Origin: Vitreoscilla stercoraria DSM 513
GTDB lineage: Bacteria > Pseudomonadota > Gammaproteobacteria > Burkholderiales > Neisseriaceae
DNA: 64,000 nt
NCBI RefSeq assembly: GCF_000382305.1
Contig: NZ_KB908019.1
Span: 124,001 to 188,000, forward strand
Direction of reading: 5' to 3'
The translations under genes and the position numbers were made by a program. The notes beneath the pieces were generated by a model. That model saw nothing but the letters and a program-made list of their open reading frames with translations. It was not told the DNA's origin and made no database searches. Below, one piece after another: positions 44,356 to 51,795 of this stretch (positions are counted from its first letter, which is position 1; the number at the start of each line of letters is the position of its first letter).

Positions 44356-45597
44356 ATGGCACGCAGACTGTATCGACAAGGGTTATGGGCTGTGTGTTGT
44401 GTGATGGGTAGCATGTCTGCATGGGCGAGCGATTTGCCATGTGAGGCGCAAGTGTTACAAGGTTTGGGTTGGCAAGCAGTTTCGCAAGCGGTGCAACCTC
44501 GCTTACAGGACGCTTCCATATGCAATATGCCCCATTTACAAGCCGCTCAAAGCCAATCAAGTCTGCATTATCCCAGTCATTGGCATCAGAATGTCGCAGT
44601 GTTACAGGCCGCTTTGAACAGCCAAGCCAGTCGCTGCGCTTTTCAATTTAAGATGTCTGCGGCGGTTCAGTCTGCCACACAAAAATTAAGTTTGAATACA
44701 GGTTTTCGTTTTACTGCTGTGCAAGCCTCTTGGGTCAATTTTGGCGCAAATGAGCGGTTGTTATGGCGGCAAACACAAAGTTTTGGGCGGCGTTTTGAGC
44801 CTCAATATACCCATAGCGACGCTTTTGAAGTATTTTATTCTGGCAAAGTGCGTACCGAATGCAGTACAGGCCGCCAAATTGCCCAAATAGCTACTTTGCG
44901 TGAATTGTTTGGAGATGAAGATTTCAATCGTGTGTTTACTGCTGCAGAATTAAGCATAGGCAGGTCAATTTCTTTGCATGACACTGACAGTATTTTATTG
45001 GGACGCCATAAAGGTGAGTGGTTTCAGGATGGCTCTGGTCGCAAAACGGCTGCTTTAGGGCGGCAGGCATGGCTAGGTGCACCGGGAATGATTGTGCATG
45101 TAAAAGATGCTTCGTATTTGGATGATATCAGCAATCAAGCAGAGAATTTTGTTGTGGTGGCGGTCAGTGCTGCTGCGCAGCAGCAATTGTCACAAGGGCA
45201 AGGTTTGATACGATTTCAACGTGACAATTTAAAATTGTGGCATTTGTCACAAAGTATTAACCAAGTGGACAGGCGTTATTTTCAACGTTTGCTCATCGAA
45301 AAAGATTCCAATTTGTGGCAAGCACTGCCTCAAGCACAACGCCAAATTGCCAATCAAATGTTGGCTTTGTTGCAACAGCCGTTTTATCAGGAATTTTTGA
45401 TTTATGTGCATCCGATGGGCATTCAATCGGTAGGGTTTCATATGGCAAGGCTGTTAGACCGAAACCCTCGTACGCCTTATACGATAGAATTGGCGTTGCA
45501 CAATATTCCAACTGAAATTTACCAACGTTGGCTACAAGCACAATTACAAAAATGTCATATTCATCAGCGTTTACAGGACGCTGGGTCTGCATCTTGA
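44356..45597 (+). CDS. Exported protein of unknown function with several intragenic DUS
   Basis: A 413-residue protein with signal peptide MARRLYRQGLWAVCCVMGSMSAWA cleaved before SDL. The start at 44356 has AAAGGTG at the right distance; an ATG two codons earlier is too close. The mature part has five or more Cys and the phrase GRHKGEWFQDGSGRKTAALGRQAWLG, but no recognisable domain. Two DUS copies (44504-44515, 45572-45582) and two variants encode LQDA or LQAA-like peptides. It lies between the HAD phosphatase and DUF815 genes; the last DUS is at the C terminus. Confidence 0.75.
   Translation: MARRLYRQGLWAVCCVMGSMSAWASDLPCEAQVLQGLGWQAVSQAVQPRLQDASICNMPHLQAAQSQSSLHYPSHWHQNVAVLQAALNSQASRCAFQFKMSAAVQSATQKLSLNTGFRFTAVQASWVNFGANERLLWRQTQSFGRRFEPQYTHSDAFEVFYSGKVRTECSTGRQIAQIATLRELFGDEDFNRVFTAAELSIGRSISLHDTDSILLGRHKGEWFQDGSGRKTAALGRQAWLGAPGMIVHVKDASYLDDISNQAENFVVVAVSAAAQQQLSQGQGLIRFQRDNLKLWHLSQSINQVDRRYFQRLLIEKDSNLWQALPQAQRQIANQMLALLQQPFYQEFLIYVHPMGIQSVGFHMARLLDRNPRTPYTIELALHNIPTEIYQRWLQAQLQKCHIHQRLQDAGSAS
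44504..44515 (-). repeat. Intragenic DUS encoding LQDA
   Basis: Exact TACAGGACGCTT; the coding strand gives Leu-Gln-Asp-Ala. Confidence 0.8.
45572..45582 (-). repeat. Intragenic DUS (11 of 12) encoding LQDA
   Basis: TACAGGACGCT, 5 codons before the stop of the same gene. Confidence 0.75.
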
Positions 45598-45606
45598 AAG
45601 GAAAAA

Positions 45607-46491
45607 ATGAGCGAATTTAAAATCAAAACCATCAATACTTTTTTCAAACGTGCGGTGTCGGTTTTGGAGCGTTTGGATGCATTATTGCCACAAGCATTGC
45701 AAGAGCCTAATTGGGCAGCAGTGGCGTTTCGTTGGGAAAAAGTAGGTCAACAAGGTATTTTGCAGGTTTTACCAACGCCACATACTTTCCCATTGTCACG
45801 TTTGGCGGCAGTGGATGGGCAGATGCAAAAATTGGTGCGCAATACGGAGCAGTTTTTAGCTGGTCGTCCTGCCAATAATGTGTTGTTGTCTGGAGCGCGT
45901 GGTACGGGTAAATCTTCTTTGGTCAAAGCTTTATTGCATGAATATGCTGAGCAAGGTTTGCGTTTGATTGAGGTGGATAAAGAGGATTTATCGAGTTTGC
46001 CAAGCTTGTTGAATTTGTTGGTTGGGCGTCCTGAAAAATTTATTGTGTTTTGCGATGACTTGTCATTTGAGCAAGGGGATCATGGTTATAAAGCCCTGAA
46101 AACGGCTTTGGATGGTGGTTTGTCACAGCGAGCGGACAATGTGTTGGTTTATGCCACCAGCAACCGTCGTCATTTATTGCCTGAGTATTTCAGCGAAAAT
46201 ACAGGACATACGGGTATAGGCGGCGAAGTGCATCCACAAGAGGCTATCGAGGAAAAAGTGTCTTTATCGGATCGTTTTGGGTTGTGGTTGAGTTTTTACC
46301 CGTTTGATCAAGTGGCATATTTGCAAGCGGTGGAAAATTGGTTACATGCTTATGATGTGGCATACGATGATGTGGCAAGACAAGCTGCTTTGAATTGGTC
46401 TTTGAGCCGGGGCGGACGTTCAGGACGGGTTGCATGGCAATTTGTGTGCGATTGGGTAGGGCGTGTACCTGAAAATAGAATTTTAGATTAA
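45607..46491 (+). CDS. DUF815 AAA+ ATPase
   Basis: A 294-residue ATP-binding protein of the DUF815 family. Walker A GARGTGKSS lies at 96-104, Walker B is FIVFCDDLSFE, and the sensor region YATSNRRHLLPEYF is typical. It starts 9 bp after the upstream gene with a GAAAGGA-type site. The function of the family is unknown. It is followed by a terminator at 46507-46528. Confidence 0.88.
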   Translation: MSEFKIKTINTFFKRAVSVLERLDALLPQALQEPNWAAVAFRWEKVGQQGILQVLPTPHTFPLSRLAAVDGQMQKLVRNTEQFLAGRPANNVLLSGARGTGKSSLVKALLHEYAEQGLRLIEVDKEDLSSLPSLLNLLVGRPEKFIVFCDDLSFEQGDHGYKALKTALDGGLSQRADNVLVYATSNRRHLLPEYFSENTGHTGIGGEVHPQEAIEEKVSLSDRFGLWLSFYPFDQVAYLQAVENWLHAYDVAYDDVARQAALNWSLSRGGRSGRVAWQFVCDWVGRVPENRILD

Positions 46492-46506
46492 AAATTCACA
46501 CATTGA

Positions 46507-46528
46507 AATCAGTCTTAAGTGGCTGATT
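46507..46528 (+). terminator. Terminator after the DUF815 gene
   Basis: AATCAGTC / GGCTGATT with one G-U pair, followed by TTTTT; 16 bp past the stop. Confidence 0.8.
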
Positions 46529-46752
46529 TTTTGATATTTAAGGTTTTAAATAGAGACAGGTTATGGAATCTTTACTATAAATAGTAATAATTATCATTTA
46601 CAAAGTGAAAAACTTAGATTACTATGTTTCCAGCTTAAGACGAACAAGCTAAGGGGAAGCAAACAAGCCATCTGATTGTGACTATTCATTGCAGTTGCAA
46701 TCTAAATCAAGCGTCAATAGTTTGGTTTTAAATGGGATGGGTCTTGTGAGTA

Positions 46753-46887
46753 ATGACTGAAATTCATACGCCACGAATGGGTTTTTCGAGTGAAATGATT
46801 TTGCTGCAACAGGTCATGGTCAGTGAAGTTGTGAAGATTGGACAACCGATTCGTTGGTGTATCAGTTCCTCAAATTGTACGCCTTAG
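46753..46887 (+). CDS. Small ORF, 44 residues, unknown
   Basis: Begins MTEIHTPRMGFSSEMILLQQ and ends SSSNCTP. GTGAG 4 bp before the ATG is a weak ribosome binding site. It overlaps the next frame by 50 bases. No family is recognised; the peptide could be real or spurious. The surrounding 500 bp carries no other convincing gene. Confidence 0.35.
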   Translation: MTEIHTPRMGFSSEMILLQQVMVSEVVKIGQPIRWCISSSNCTP

Positions 46888-47077
46888 TCCTTTTTCTGTG
46901 TCAAGATGCATGGTTGATGCATCTGACCAAAAGTCAAAAACCGATTGCGAGGCAATCGGTTCGTACGGAGTTTATGAGGTGTGTTCCGTTAGCCCCCGTT
47001 CATTCGGGGGCCTTTTTTTGTGTGTGCTCATTATCATGTTTATCGCGCTGCTTGTCAAATTTCTAATCGATAAATGA
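46838..47077 (+). CDS. Small predicted membrane protein, 79 residues, unknown
   Basis: Starts at a TTG with only GAAG upstream. The sequence shows VGVSVPQIVRLSPFSVSRCMVD near the N terminus, three Cys, and a C-terminal membrane helix FLCVLIIMFIALLVKFLIDK ending in Lys, a protein-like pattern. Against it, two perfect hairpins and an intrinsic terminator (46992-47019) lie inside the frame. It resembles in size and layout small coat or accessory proteins of filamentous phages, but that is only a suggestion. Confidence 0.35.
   Translation: MDNRFVGVSVPQIVRLSPFSVSRCMVDASDQKSKTDCEAIGSYGVYEVCSVSPRSFGGLFLCVLIIMFIALLVKFLIDK
46900..47019 (+). ncRNA. Candidate structured RNA: three perfect hairpins ending in a terminator
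   Basis: Hairpin 1: AGATGCAT/ATGCATCT (46904-46924) extended by GTC/GAC; hairpin 2: AACCGATTGC/GCAATCGGTT (46939-46961) with loop GAG; hairpin 3: GCCCCCG/CGGGGGC (46992-47011) followed by seven T. I found no clear promoter. It could be the 3' part of a small RNA or a phage-like intergenic terminator. Confidence 0.4.
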
Positions 47078-47079
47078 CT

Positions 47080-47718
47080 TTAAACAATAGGATTTTGTAG
47101 TAAATTATGCGCGTAATAGACCAAGCCCAAAGCCAGCCAAAACATCAATACACCAATGCCAAAGTCCAAAACTTGCCATGTTTTGGATTTGGAGAACCAA
47201 GGCAGCAATAGTCTAGCGCCAAAGCCCACACCAAAAAACCAAATCAATGACGTGGTTAGCGCACCTGTGAGAAACCACCATTTTTGTTCTAAAGTCAAAG
47301 TCCCTGCGATACCGCCTATGATGATGATGGTATCTAAATACACATGTGGATTTAAAAAAGTCAGTGCAAAAGCCATCAAAGCAACCTTTTTGTGGCTGTG
47401 CAATGTCACTTGATCGGCCTGTAAATGCAAGGCAGATTGTCCTGTATAAGCACTTTTCAAGCAGCGATACGAATACAATAACAAAAATATGGCACCGACA
47501 ATCGCTAACATTAAGCTCAGTAAAGGAATGCGCGTCAACATGCTGCCTGCGCCCAAAATACTGAAACTCATCAAAACCACATCACCCAAAAAACAAATCC
47601 CCGCCACGGTGGCAATGTATTGTTTGCTCAAGCCTTGCTTGATTAAAAAAGCATTTTGCGCCCCAATCGCTATAATCAAGCTGGCACCTACGAATAAACC
47701 TTGCCAAAAAACCACCAT
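47080..47718 (-). CDS. argO: Arginine exporter ArgO (LysE family)
   Basis: A 212-residue LysE-family exporter with about six membrane helices; the N-terminal VGASLIIAIGAQNAFLIKQGL is the family signature and LNPHVYLDTIIIIGGIAG the second repeat motif. The start at 47718 has AAGGG upstream. Divergent from argP over a 119-bp gap, the E. coli arrangement in which ArgP activates argO when arginine or canavanine is high. Confidence 0.92.
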   Translation of the reverse strand: MVVFWQGLFVGASLIIAIGAQNAFLIKQGLSKQYIATVAGICFLGDVVLMSFSILGAGSMLTRIPLLSLMLAIVGAIFLLLYSYRCLKSAYTGQSALHLQADQVTLHSHKKVALMAFALTFLNPHVYLDTIIIIGGIAGTLTLEQKWWFLTGALTTSLIWFFGVGFGARLLLPWFSKSKTWQVLDFGIGVLMFWLALGLVYYAHNLLQNPIV

Positions 47719-47837
47719 TGATTGTCCCTTATGACTGTTTTCTTTGAGAAGAGATTGTGTGCTGTGTGCCAATTAAATGAAACAAAAGTGAATAAATTTT
47801 AGTAAGATTAAATTTTACTTCATTTAAGAGCAAATAC
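47719..47837. promoter_or_regulatory. argO/argP divergent control region
   Basis: 119 bp between the divergent genes, strongly AT-rich, with an imperfect dyad AAATTTTAGTAAGATTAAAT / TTTTACTT around 47797-47820 of the kind bound by LysR-type regulators. I infer an ArgP site but cannot define it precisely. Confidence 0.45.
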
Positions 47838-48731
47838 ATGCAGCCATTAGACAGCAAACAAACCGAGGCTTTGCTTGCCGTATTGGATAGTGGCAGTTTT
47901 GAATTGGCCGCTACACAATTGCGTTTAACACCTTCAGCAGTATCACAAAGAGTCAAGGCATTGGAAGCGGGCATTGGTATGCCTTTGGTTGAGCGTACTC
48001 GACCTTGTCGTCCTACGGCTTCAGGACGCATGTTGTTGCAATATTTGCGGCGGCGTAAGCTCTTGGAAGAGGAGTTTGCAGCCAATTTTGCGCACAACGA
48101 ATATTTCATGCATGCACCGATTGCCACCAACCATGACTCCTTAGAAACATGGTTACTGCCTGCTTTGGCACCTGTGGCGATTGCGGAAAATGTGTTGTTG
48201 CAATTGAGTGTGGACGATCAAGAATTTACCCATCAAAAACTGCTCGATGGTTCGGTTGTCGCTGCCATTTCATCGAAAGACACGCCGATTAAAGGCTGTG
48301 CGGCGACACCTTTGGGTACGGTGCGTTATCGATTGATGGCCAATGTGGCGTTCCAGCAGCGTTATTTTTCTCAAGGCTTGACGCATGCTGCTTTGAAAGC
48401 CGCGCCTTTGGTGCGTTATAACCACAAAGATTTGTTGCAACATGATTTTTTACATCGGTTTTGTCATTTTAATGCCGATGCATGCCCACAATTGATGATT
48501 CCGTCTACCCAAGCATTTTATAAAGCGGTGGAATTGGGGTTGGGTTATGGCATGATTTTGGATGTGCAACAACAACAATTACAGGGCGCTGTGTTGGATT
48601 TGATGCCCGGAGCATTTGTAGATGTGCCTTTGTATTGGCATGATTGGCGTTTGCAATCGCCTAAAATGCAGCGTTTGAACCAAGCTTTGATTGAACATGC
48701 CAGTGCTTATTTATTGCCTTTGTCTCAATAA
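47838..48731 (+). CDS. argP: LysR-type regulator ArgP
   Basis: A 297-residue LysR regulator. The N-terminal winged helix LLAVLDSGSFELAATQLRLTPSAVSQRVKALEAGIGMPLVERTRP (residues about 11-55) and the effector domain beginning near 90 match ArgP/IciA, and position beside argO supports the name. It senses lysine and arginine. Confidence 0.93.
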   Translation: MQPLDSKQTEALLAVLDSGSFELAATQLRLTPSAVSQRVKALEAGIGMPLVERTRPCRPTASGRMLLQYLRRRKLLEEEFAANFAHNEYFMHAPIATNHDSLETWLLPALAPVAIAENVLLQLSVDDQEFTHQKLLDGSVVAAISSKDTPIKGCAATPLGTVRYRLMANVAFQQRYFSQGLTHAALKAAPLVRYNHKDLLQHDFLHRFCHFNADACPQLMIPSTQAFYKAVELGLGYGMILDVQQQQLQGAVLDLMPGAFVDVPLYWHDWRLQSPKMQRLNQALIEHASAYLLPLSQ

Positions 48732-48744
48732 ATACAGATACAAA

Positions 48745-48772
48745 AAGCGTCCTGTAAGTTTACAGGACGCTT
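48745..48772. terminator. DUS inverted pair between argP and the aminotransferase gene
   Basis: 13-bp arms AAGCGTCCTGTAA / TTACAGGACGCTT with loop GT, between convergent genes. Confidence 0.85.
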
Positions 48773-48784
48773 ATAAGAGGTGTT

Positions 48785-49930
48785 TTAAGCGTTGGCTTGC
48801 GCCAAAACTTTGTCTAAAGCATCGCTGAACAATTGCACTGAACGTTCGATGTCTTCTAATTTGTCTAAGCCAAACAAACCAATGCGGAACGATTTGTAAG
48901 AAGCAGGTTCATCGACTTTCAAAGGCACGCCGCCTGCAATTTGTACGCCTTCGGCGATGAATTTTTTGGTGTTGGAAATGTTGTCGTCATCGGTGAAACA
49001 CACAACCACGCCAGGCGCTGCAAATTCGTCTGCCGCCACGCTGACAACGCCACGTTGTTTCATGACATCACGAATGCGCTCGCCCAATTCTTGTTGCTTG
49101 GCTTTTAATTGTTCAAAACCAATTTGTGCCGATTCTTGCATCACATCACGCAATACCACCAAAGCATTGGTAGGCATGGTTGCATGATAAGCATGACCGC
49201 CATTTTCATAAGCTTGCATGATTTCCAACCATTTTTTTAAATCCATTGCAAAACTGTTGCTTTGGCTGGTTTGCACAGCTTGCTTGGCCGTTTCATTCAT
49301 CATTACCATGCCGCAGCAAGGTGGTGCTGACCAACCTTTTTGTGGTGCAGAAATCAAAATGTCGACACCCAAATCTTTCATATCCACCCAGATGCAGCCT
49401 GAAGCGATACAGTCTAAAACCAATAAACCACCAACTTCATGGGTTGCAGCCGCAATTTGGCGGATGTAGTCATCAGGTAAAATCATGCCTGCTGCGGTTT
49501 CGGTATGTGCTGCAAATACCACTTGTGGTTGGTTCGCGCGAATGGCAGCAACGGCTTCTTCGACAGGAATAGGGGTGAATGGTGATTGTGGATGGTTGGC
49601 ATCTATTTGGCGTGCTTTTAAGACGATTTCTTCTTGTGGTAAGCGCGCCATTTCAAAAATTTGGCTCCAACGGAAGCTGAAAAAACCATTGCGAATGACC
49701 AAGCAAGTTTTGTTTTGTGCCAATTGGCGTGCCACGGCTTCCATGGCGTAAGTGCCTGATCCTGGCACGATGGCGACTGCATCGGCTTGGTAAACTTGTT
49801 TTAATGTGGTTGATAAATCACGCATCACTTGTTGAAATTTTTGTGACATGTGGTTGAGTGAGCGGTCGGTATAGACCACTGAATATTCCAACAAACCCTC
49901 TGTATCAATGTCGTTGCGTAAGGCTGGCAT
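48785..49930 (-). CDS. Class V aminotransferase (alanine--glyoxylate or serine--pyruvate type)
   Basis: A 381-residue PLP enzyme; Lys198 in SAPQKGWSAPP is the Schiff-base residue, and GSGTYAMEAVARQL, AAHTETAAGMILP and the Asp of LVLDCIASG complete the cofactor site. Family members transaminate glyoxylate, so it could detoxify the glyoxylate made by GlcDEF and feed glycine to GlyA. The substrate cannot be fixed from sequence alone. It is preceded by AGAGGAAA. Confidence 0.88.
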   Translation of the reverse strand: MPALRNDIDTEGLLEYSVVYTDRSLNHMSQKFQQVMRDLSTTLKQVYQADAVAIVPGSGTYAMEAVARQLAQNKTCLVIRNGFFSFRWSQIFEMARLPQEEIVLKARQIDANHPQSPFTPIPVEEAVAAIRANQPQVVFAAHTETAAGMILPDDYIRQIAAATHEVGGLLVLDCIASGCIWVDMKDLGVDILISAPQKGWSAPPCCGMVMMNETAKQAVQTSQSNSFAMDLKKWLEIMQAYENGGHAYHATMPTNALVVLRDVMQESAQIGFEQLKAKQQELGERIRDVMKQRGVVSVAADEFAAPGVVVCFTDDDNISNTKKFIAEGVQIAGGVPLKVDEPASYKSFRIGLFGLDKLEDIERSVQLFSDALDKVLAQANA

Positions 49931-49996
49931 TGTTTTTCCTCTGTTATATGTGTGTCAGAAAGACTAGCTTAAACGACTTTGAGGTCGCTTGTCAGC

Positions 49997-50749
49997 TTAA
50001 TAACGACGGGTAAACTGTGGTTGATAAGGACAATAGGGGCCAGCTACCAATTTAGTTTGCTGTTTTTGCATATATTTCCAGTTGTACCATCCATAAATGG
50101 CGTTGATGATTTTCAGTAGCCACATGGCAACAAATATCCAAGCAGCATCATCTCCGGGTGTAAATAGCAGTAACCAAACGGCTGAATTGACGATATTGAT
50201 ACAAATCCAAGCCACCCATTGTTCTACAAACCGCCAAGTCATGAGCAATTGTCCCGTTATGGCCATAATCATCAATACGCTGTCCCACGGAAAATGGTCG
50301 GCTTGGTAGTAAATTTGTAAGACTTGTATATAGATTAAGGACACAATGATGAGGGCAATTAAGATGGCCAACCAACCACGAGGAAAGATTTCTCGAATCA
50401 CAATGTGTTCGTGTTTGATGGCGTACAGCGGCTTGTGTTTAGACCACACTTTCCACCCAACCCATTGCAAGGGTAGATAGAAACACAAATACAATCCTGT
50501 CATGAAATATAAGCCATATTTAAAACTGATATAAGCATGTAATGTGACATAAACCGTGCCAACATAAAAATTGGATAAATGCCCTTTCGCAACCAAAAAG
50601 ACGCACCACATACCTAAAATGGTGGCAGACATGTTTAGCAATGGCGTATTTTTAAATACTGCCACGCCCAAACCGACCACTGTGAACGTGATGCACCACC
50701 ACTTTTCAAAAGTGCTGCATTGTTGCCAGAAAGTGCGGATAGTGTTCAT
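49997..50749 (-). CDS. PnuC-like nicotinamide riboside transporter, copy 1
   Basis: A 250-residue membrane protein of about seven helices. The PnuC signature is visible as LYLCFYLPLQWVGWKVW around residues 88-105 and RFVEQWVAWICINIVNSAVWLLLF near residue 175. It would import nicotinamide riboside or a related pyridine or thiamine precursor. The ATG at 50749 is chosen over a TTG further upstream; no strong ribosome binding site is seen. It is the second of two tandem paralogues. Confidence 0.85.
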   Translation of the reverse strand: MNTIRTFWQQCSTFEKWWCITFTVVGLGVAVFKNTPLLNMSATILGMWCVFLVAKGHLSNFYVGTVYVTLHAYISFKYGLYFMTGLYLCFYLPLQWVGWKVWSKHKPLYAIKHEHIVIREIFPRGWLAILIALIIVSLIYIQVLQIYYQADHFPWDSVLMIMAITGQLLMTWRFVEQWVAWICINIVNSAVWLLLFTPGDDAAWIFVAMWLLKIINAIYGWYNWKYMQKQQTKLVAGPYCPYQPQFTRRY

Positions 50750-50817
50750 GGTGTGGTGGTAGCATTCTATCAATAAGGGTTAGCAAACAAATGAGTCATG
50801 TAGCTAGCAAAATTGTG

Positions 50818-51585
50818 TTATGGGTTGGTTATTTTTCCTACTTGAGGGATGGGTTTTTGAATATTGGAGGCCAAACGCAAAGAGCAATAAGGGCCGACAA
50901 ACATTTCATTTTGCAATTGACTTATTCGATTCCAACGGTAACAGCCATAAAGACAATTGACTAAAAAAATACCCATCATAAAGCCTGAAATGTAAATAGG
51001 TGGGCTGAGCATGGAGGTATAAGCCCAATAACCAATGTTAAAGACATTGACTGCTATCCAAGCGACCCAACACTCTACGAAGCGTGCCAACATCAAAACA
51101 TTGGCGATGATACTGAAAATAACCGCAATTATCACCAAATTAGGCATGCCATTGCCCAAACTGTAAATGACTTGTGCAGTAAAAGCTGCAATTAAAATCA
51201 TGCCCAATACAATGGCAATCCACGCATTGGGAAACAAGCGCCGCAGTAAAATATTTTCTTGTAAAGTAGGATGACCAATGCTGTTTTTTTGCCAGAGATA
51301 AATACCCAAAATTTGTAGAGGCAGATGAAAGCAAAGGTGTAAATACATCGTCAATTCGTCATTGACCAAATAGCAATGTAAGGCATATAAGAGGTTGTAA
51401 ACCACGCCGCAGTAAAAAGTGATGGTTTTGGCTTTTGCTGCAAAGAAGATACACAAACTACCAGCGCATGCGATGACCAACGACAGTCCGTCGAGTTGCT
51501 CTAAGGCAAACAGAGCTAAAAATGAAATGATACAGAACACCAACCATGACTGCTCAAAGTGGGTGCACTCTTTCCATAGATACAT
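50818..51585 (-). CDS. PnuC-like transporter, copy 2
   Basis: A 255-residue paralogue of the downstream gene, with the corresponding motifs LHLCFHLPLQILGIYLWQKN and RFVECWVAWIAVNVFNIGYWAYT. Identity to copy 1 looks low to moderate by eye, so the duplication is old or the two have different substrates. It has the same membrane layout and the same GPYC C-terminal phrase (VGPYCSLR, AGPYCPYQ). The gap between the genes is 68 bp. No NadR kinase is adjacent. Confidence 0.85.
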   Translation of the reverse strand: MYLWKECTHFEQSWLVFCIISFLALFALEQLDGLSLVIACAGSLCIFFAAKAKTITFYCGVVYNLLYALHCYLVNDELTMYLHLCFHLPLQILGIYLWQKNSIGHPTLQENILLRRLFPNAWIAIVLGMILIAAFTAQVIYSLGNGMPNLVIIAVIFSIIANVLMLARFVECWVAWIAVNVFNIGYWAYTSMLSPPIYISGFMMGIFLVNCLYGCYRWNRISQLQNEMFVGPYCSLRLASNIQKPIPQVGKITNP

Positions 51586-51746
51586 GGTGAAACCTTGTGT
51601 GTGTTTTAAGGTGTTGTTGTGTGGGACATCACCTTTAGTGTGTCTTAAAAAGCAAGCATCTATTATGCCAAGGTTATGTTTTGTGTGATGAGAACGAGTT
51701 AATAACTGGGTTTATTGTTTTATATCAATGTTTTTATTTAAAGTAA

Positions 51747-51780
51747 AAAAAGCGCCCTGATTCACAGCAGGACGCTTTTT
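51747..51780 (-). terminator. Degenerate DUS pair after glyA
   Basis: AAAAAGCGCCCTG (51747-51759) and CAGGACGCTTTTT (51768-51780), 13-bp arms with one mismatch and an 8-base loop. On the minus strand the stem is followed by TTTTTTT. Probably the glyA terminator, derived from a DUS pair. Confidence 0.75.
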
Positions 51781-51795
51781 AAAAGTCAGATTGAA

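Noticed and set aside
46854..47066. Third overlapping frame in the 46.8 kb segment
   Set aside because: No ribosome binding site and Cys/Ser-rich composition; the 79-residue frame is the more protein-like reading of the same DNA.
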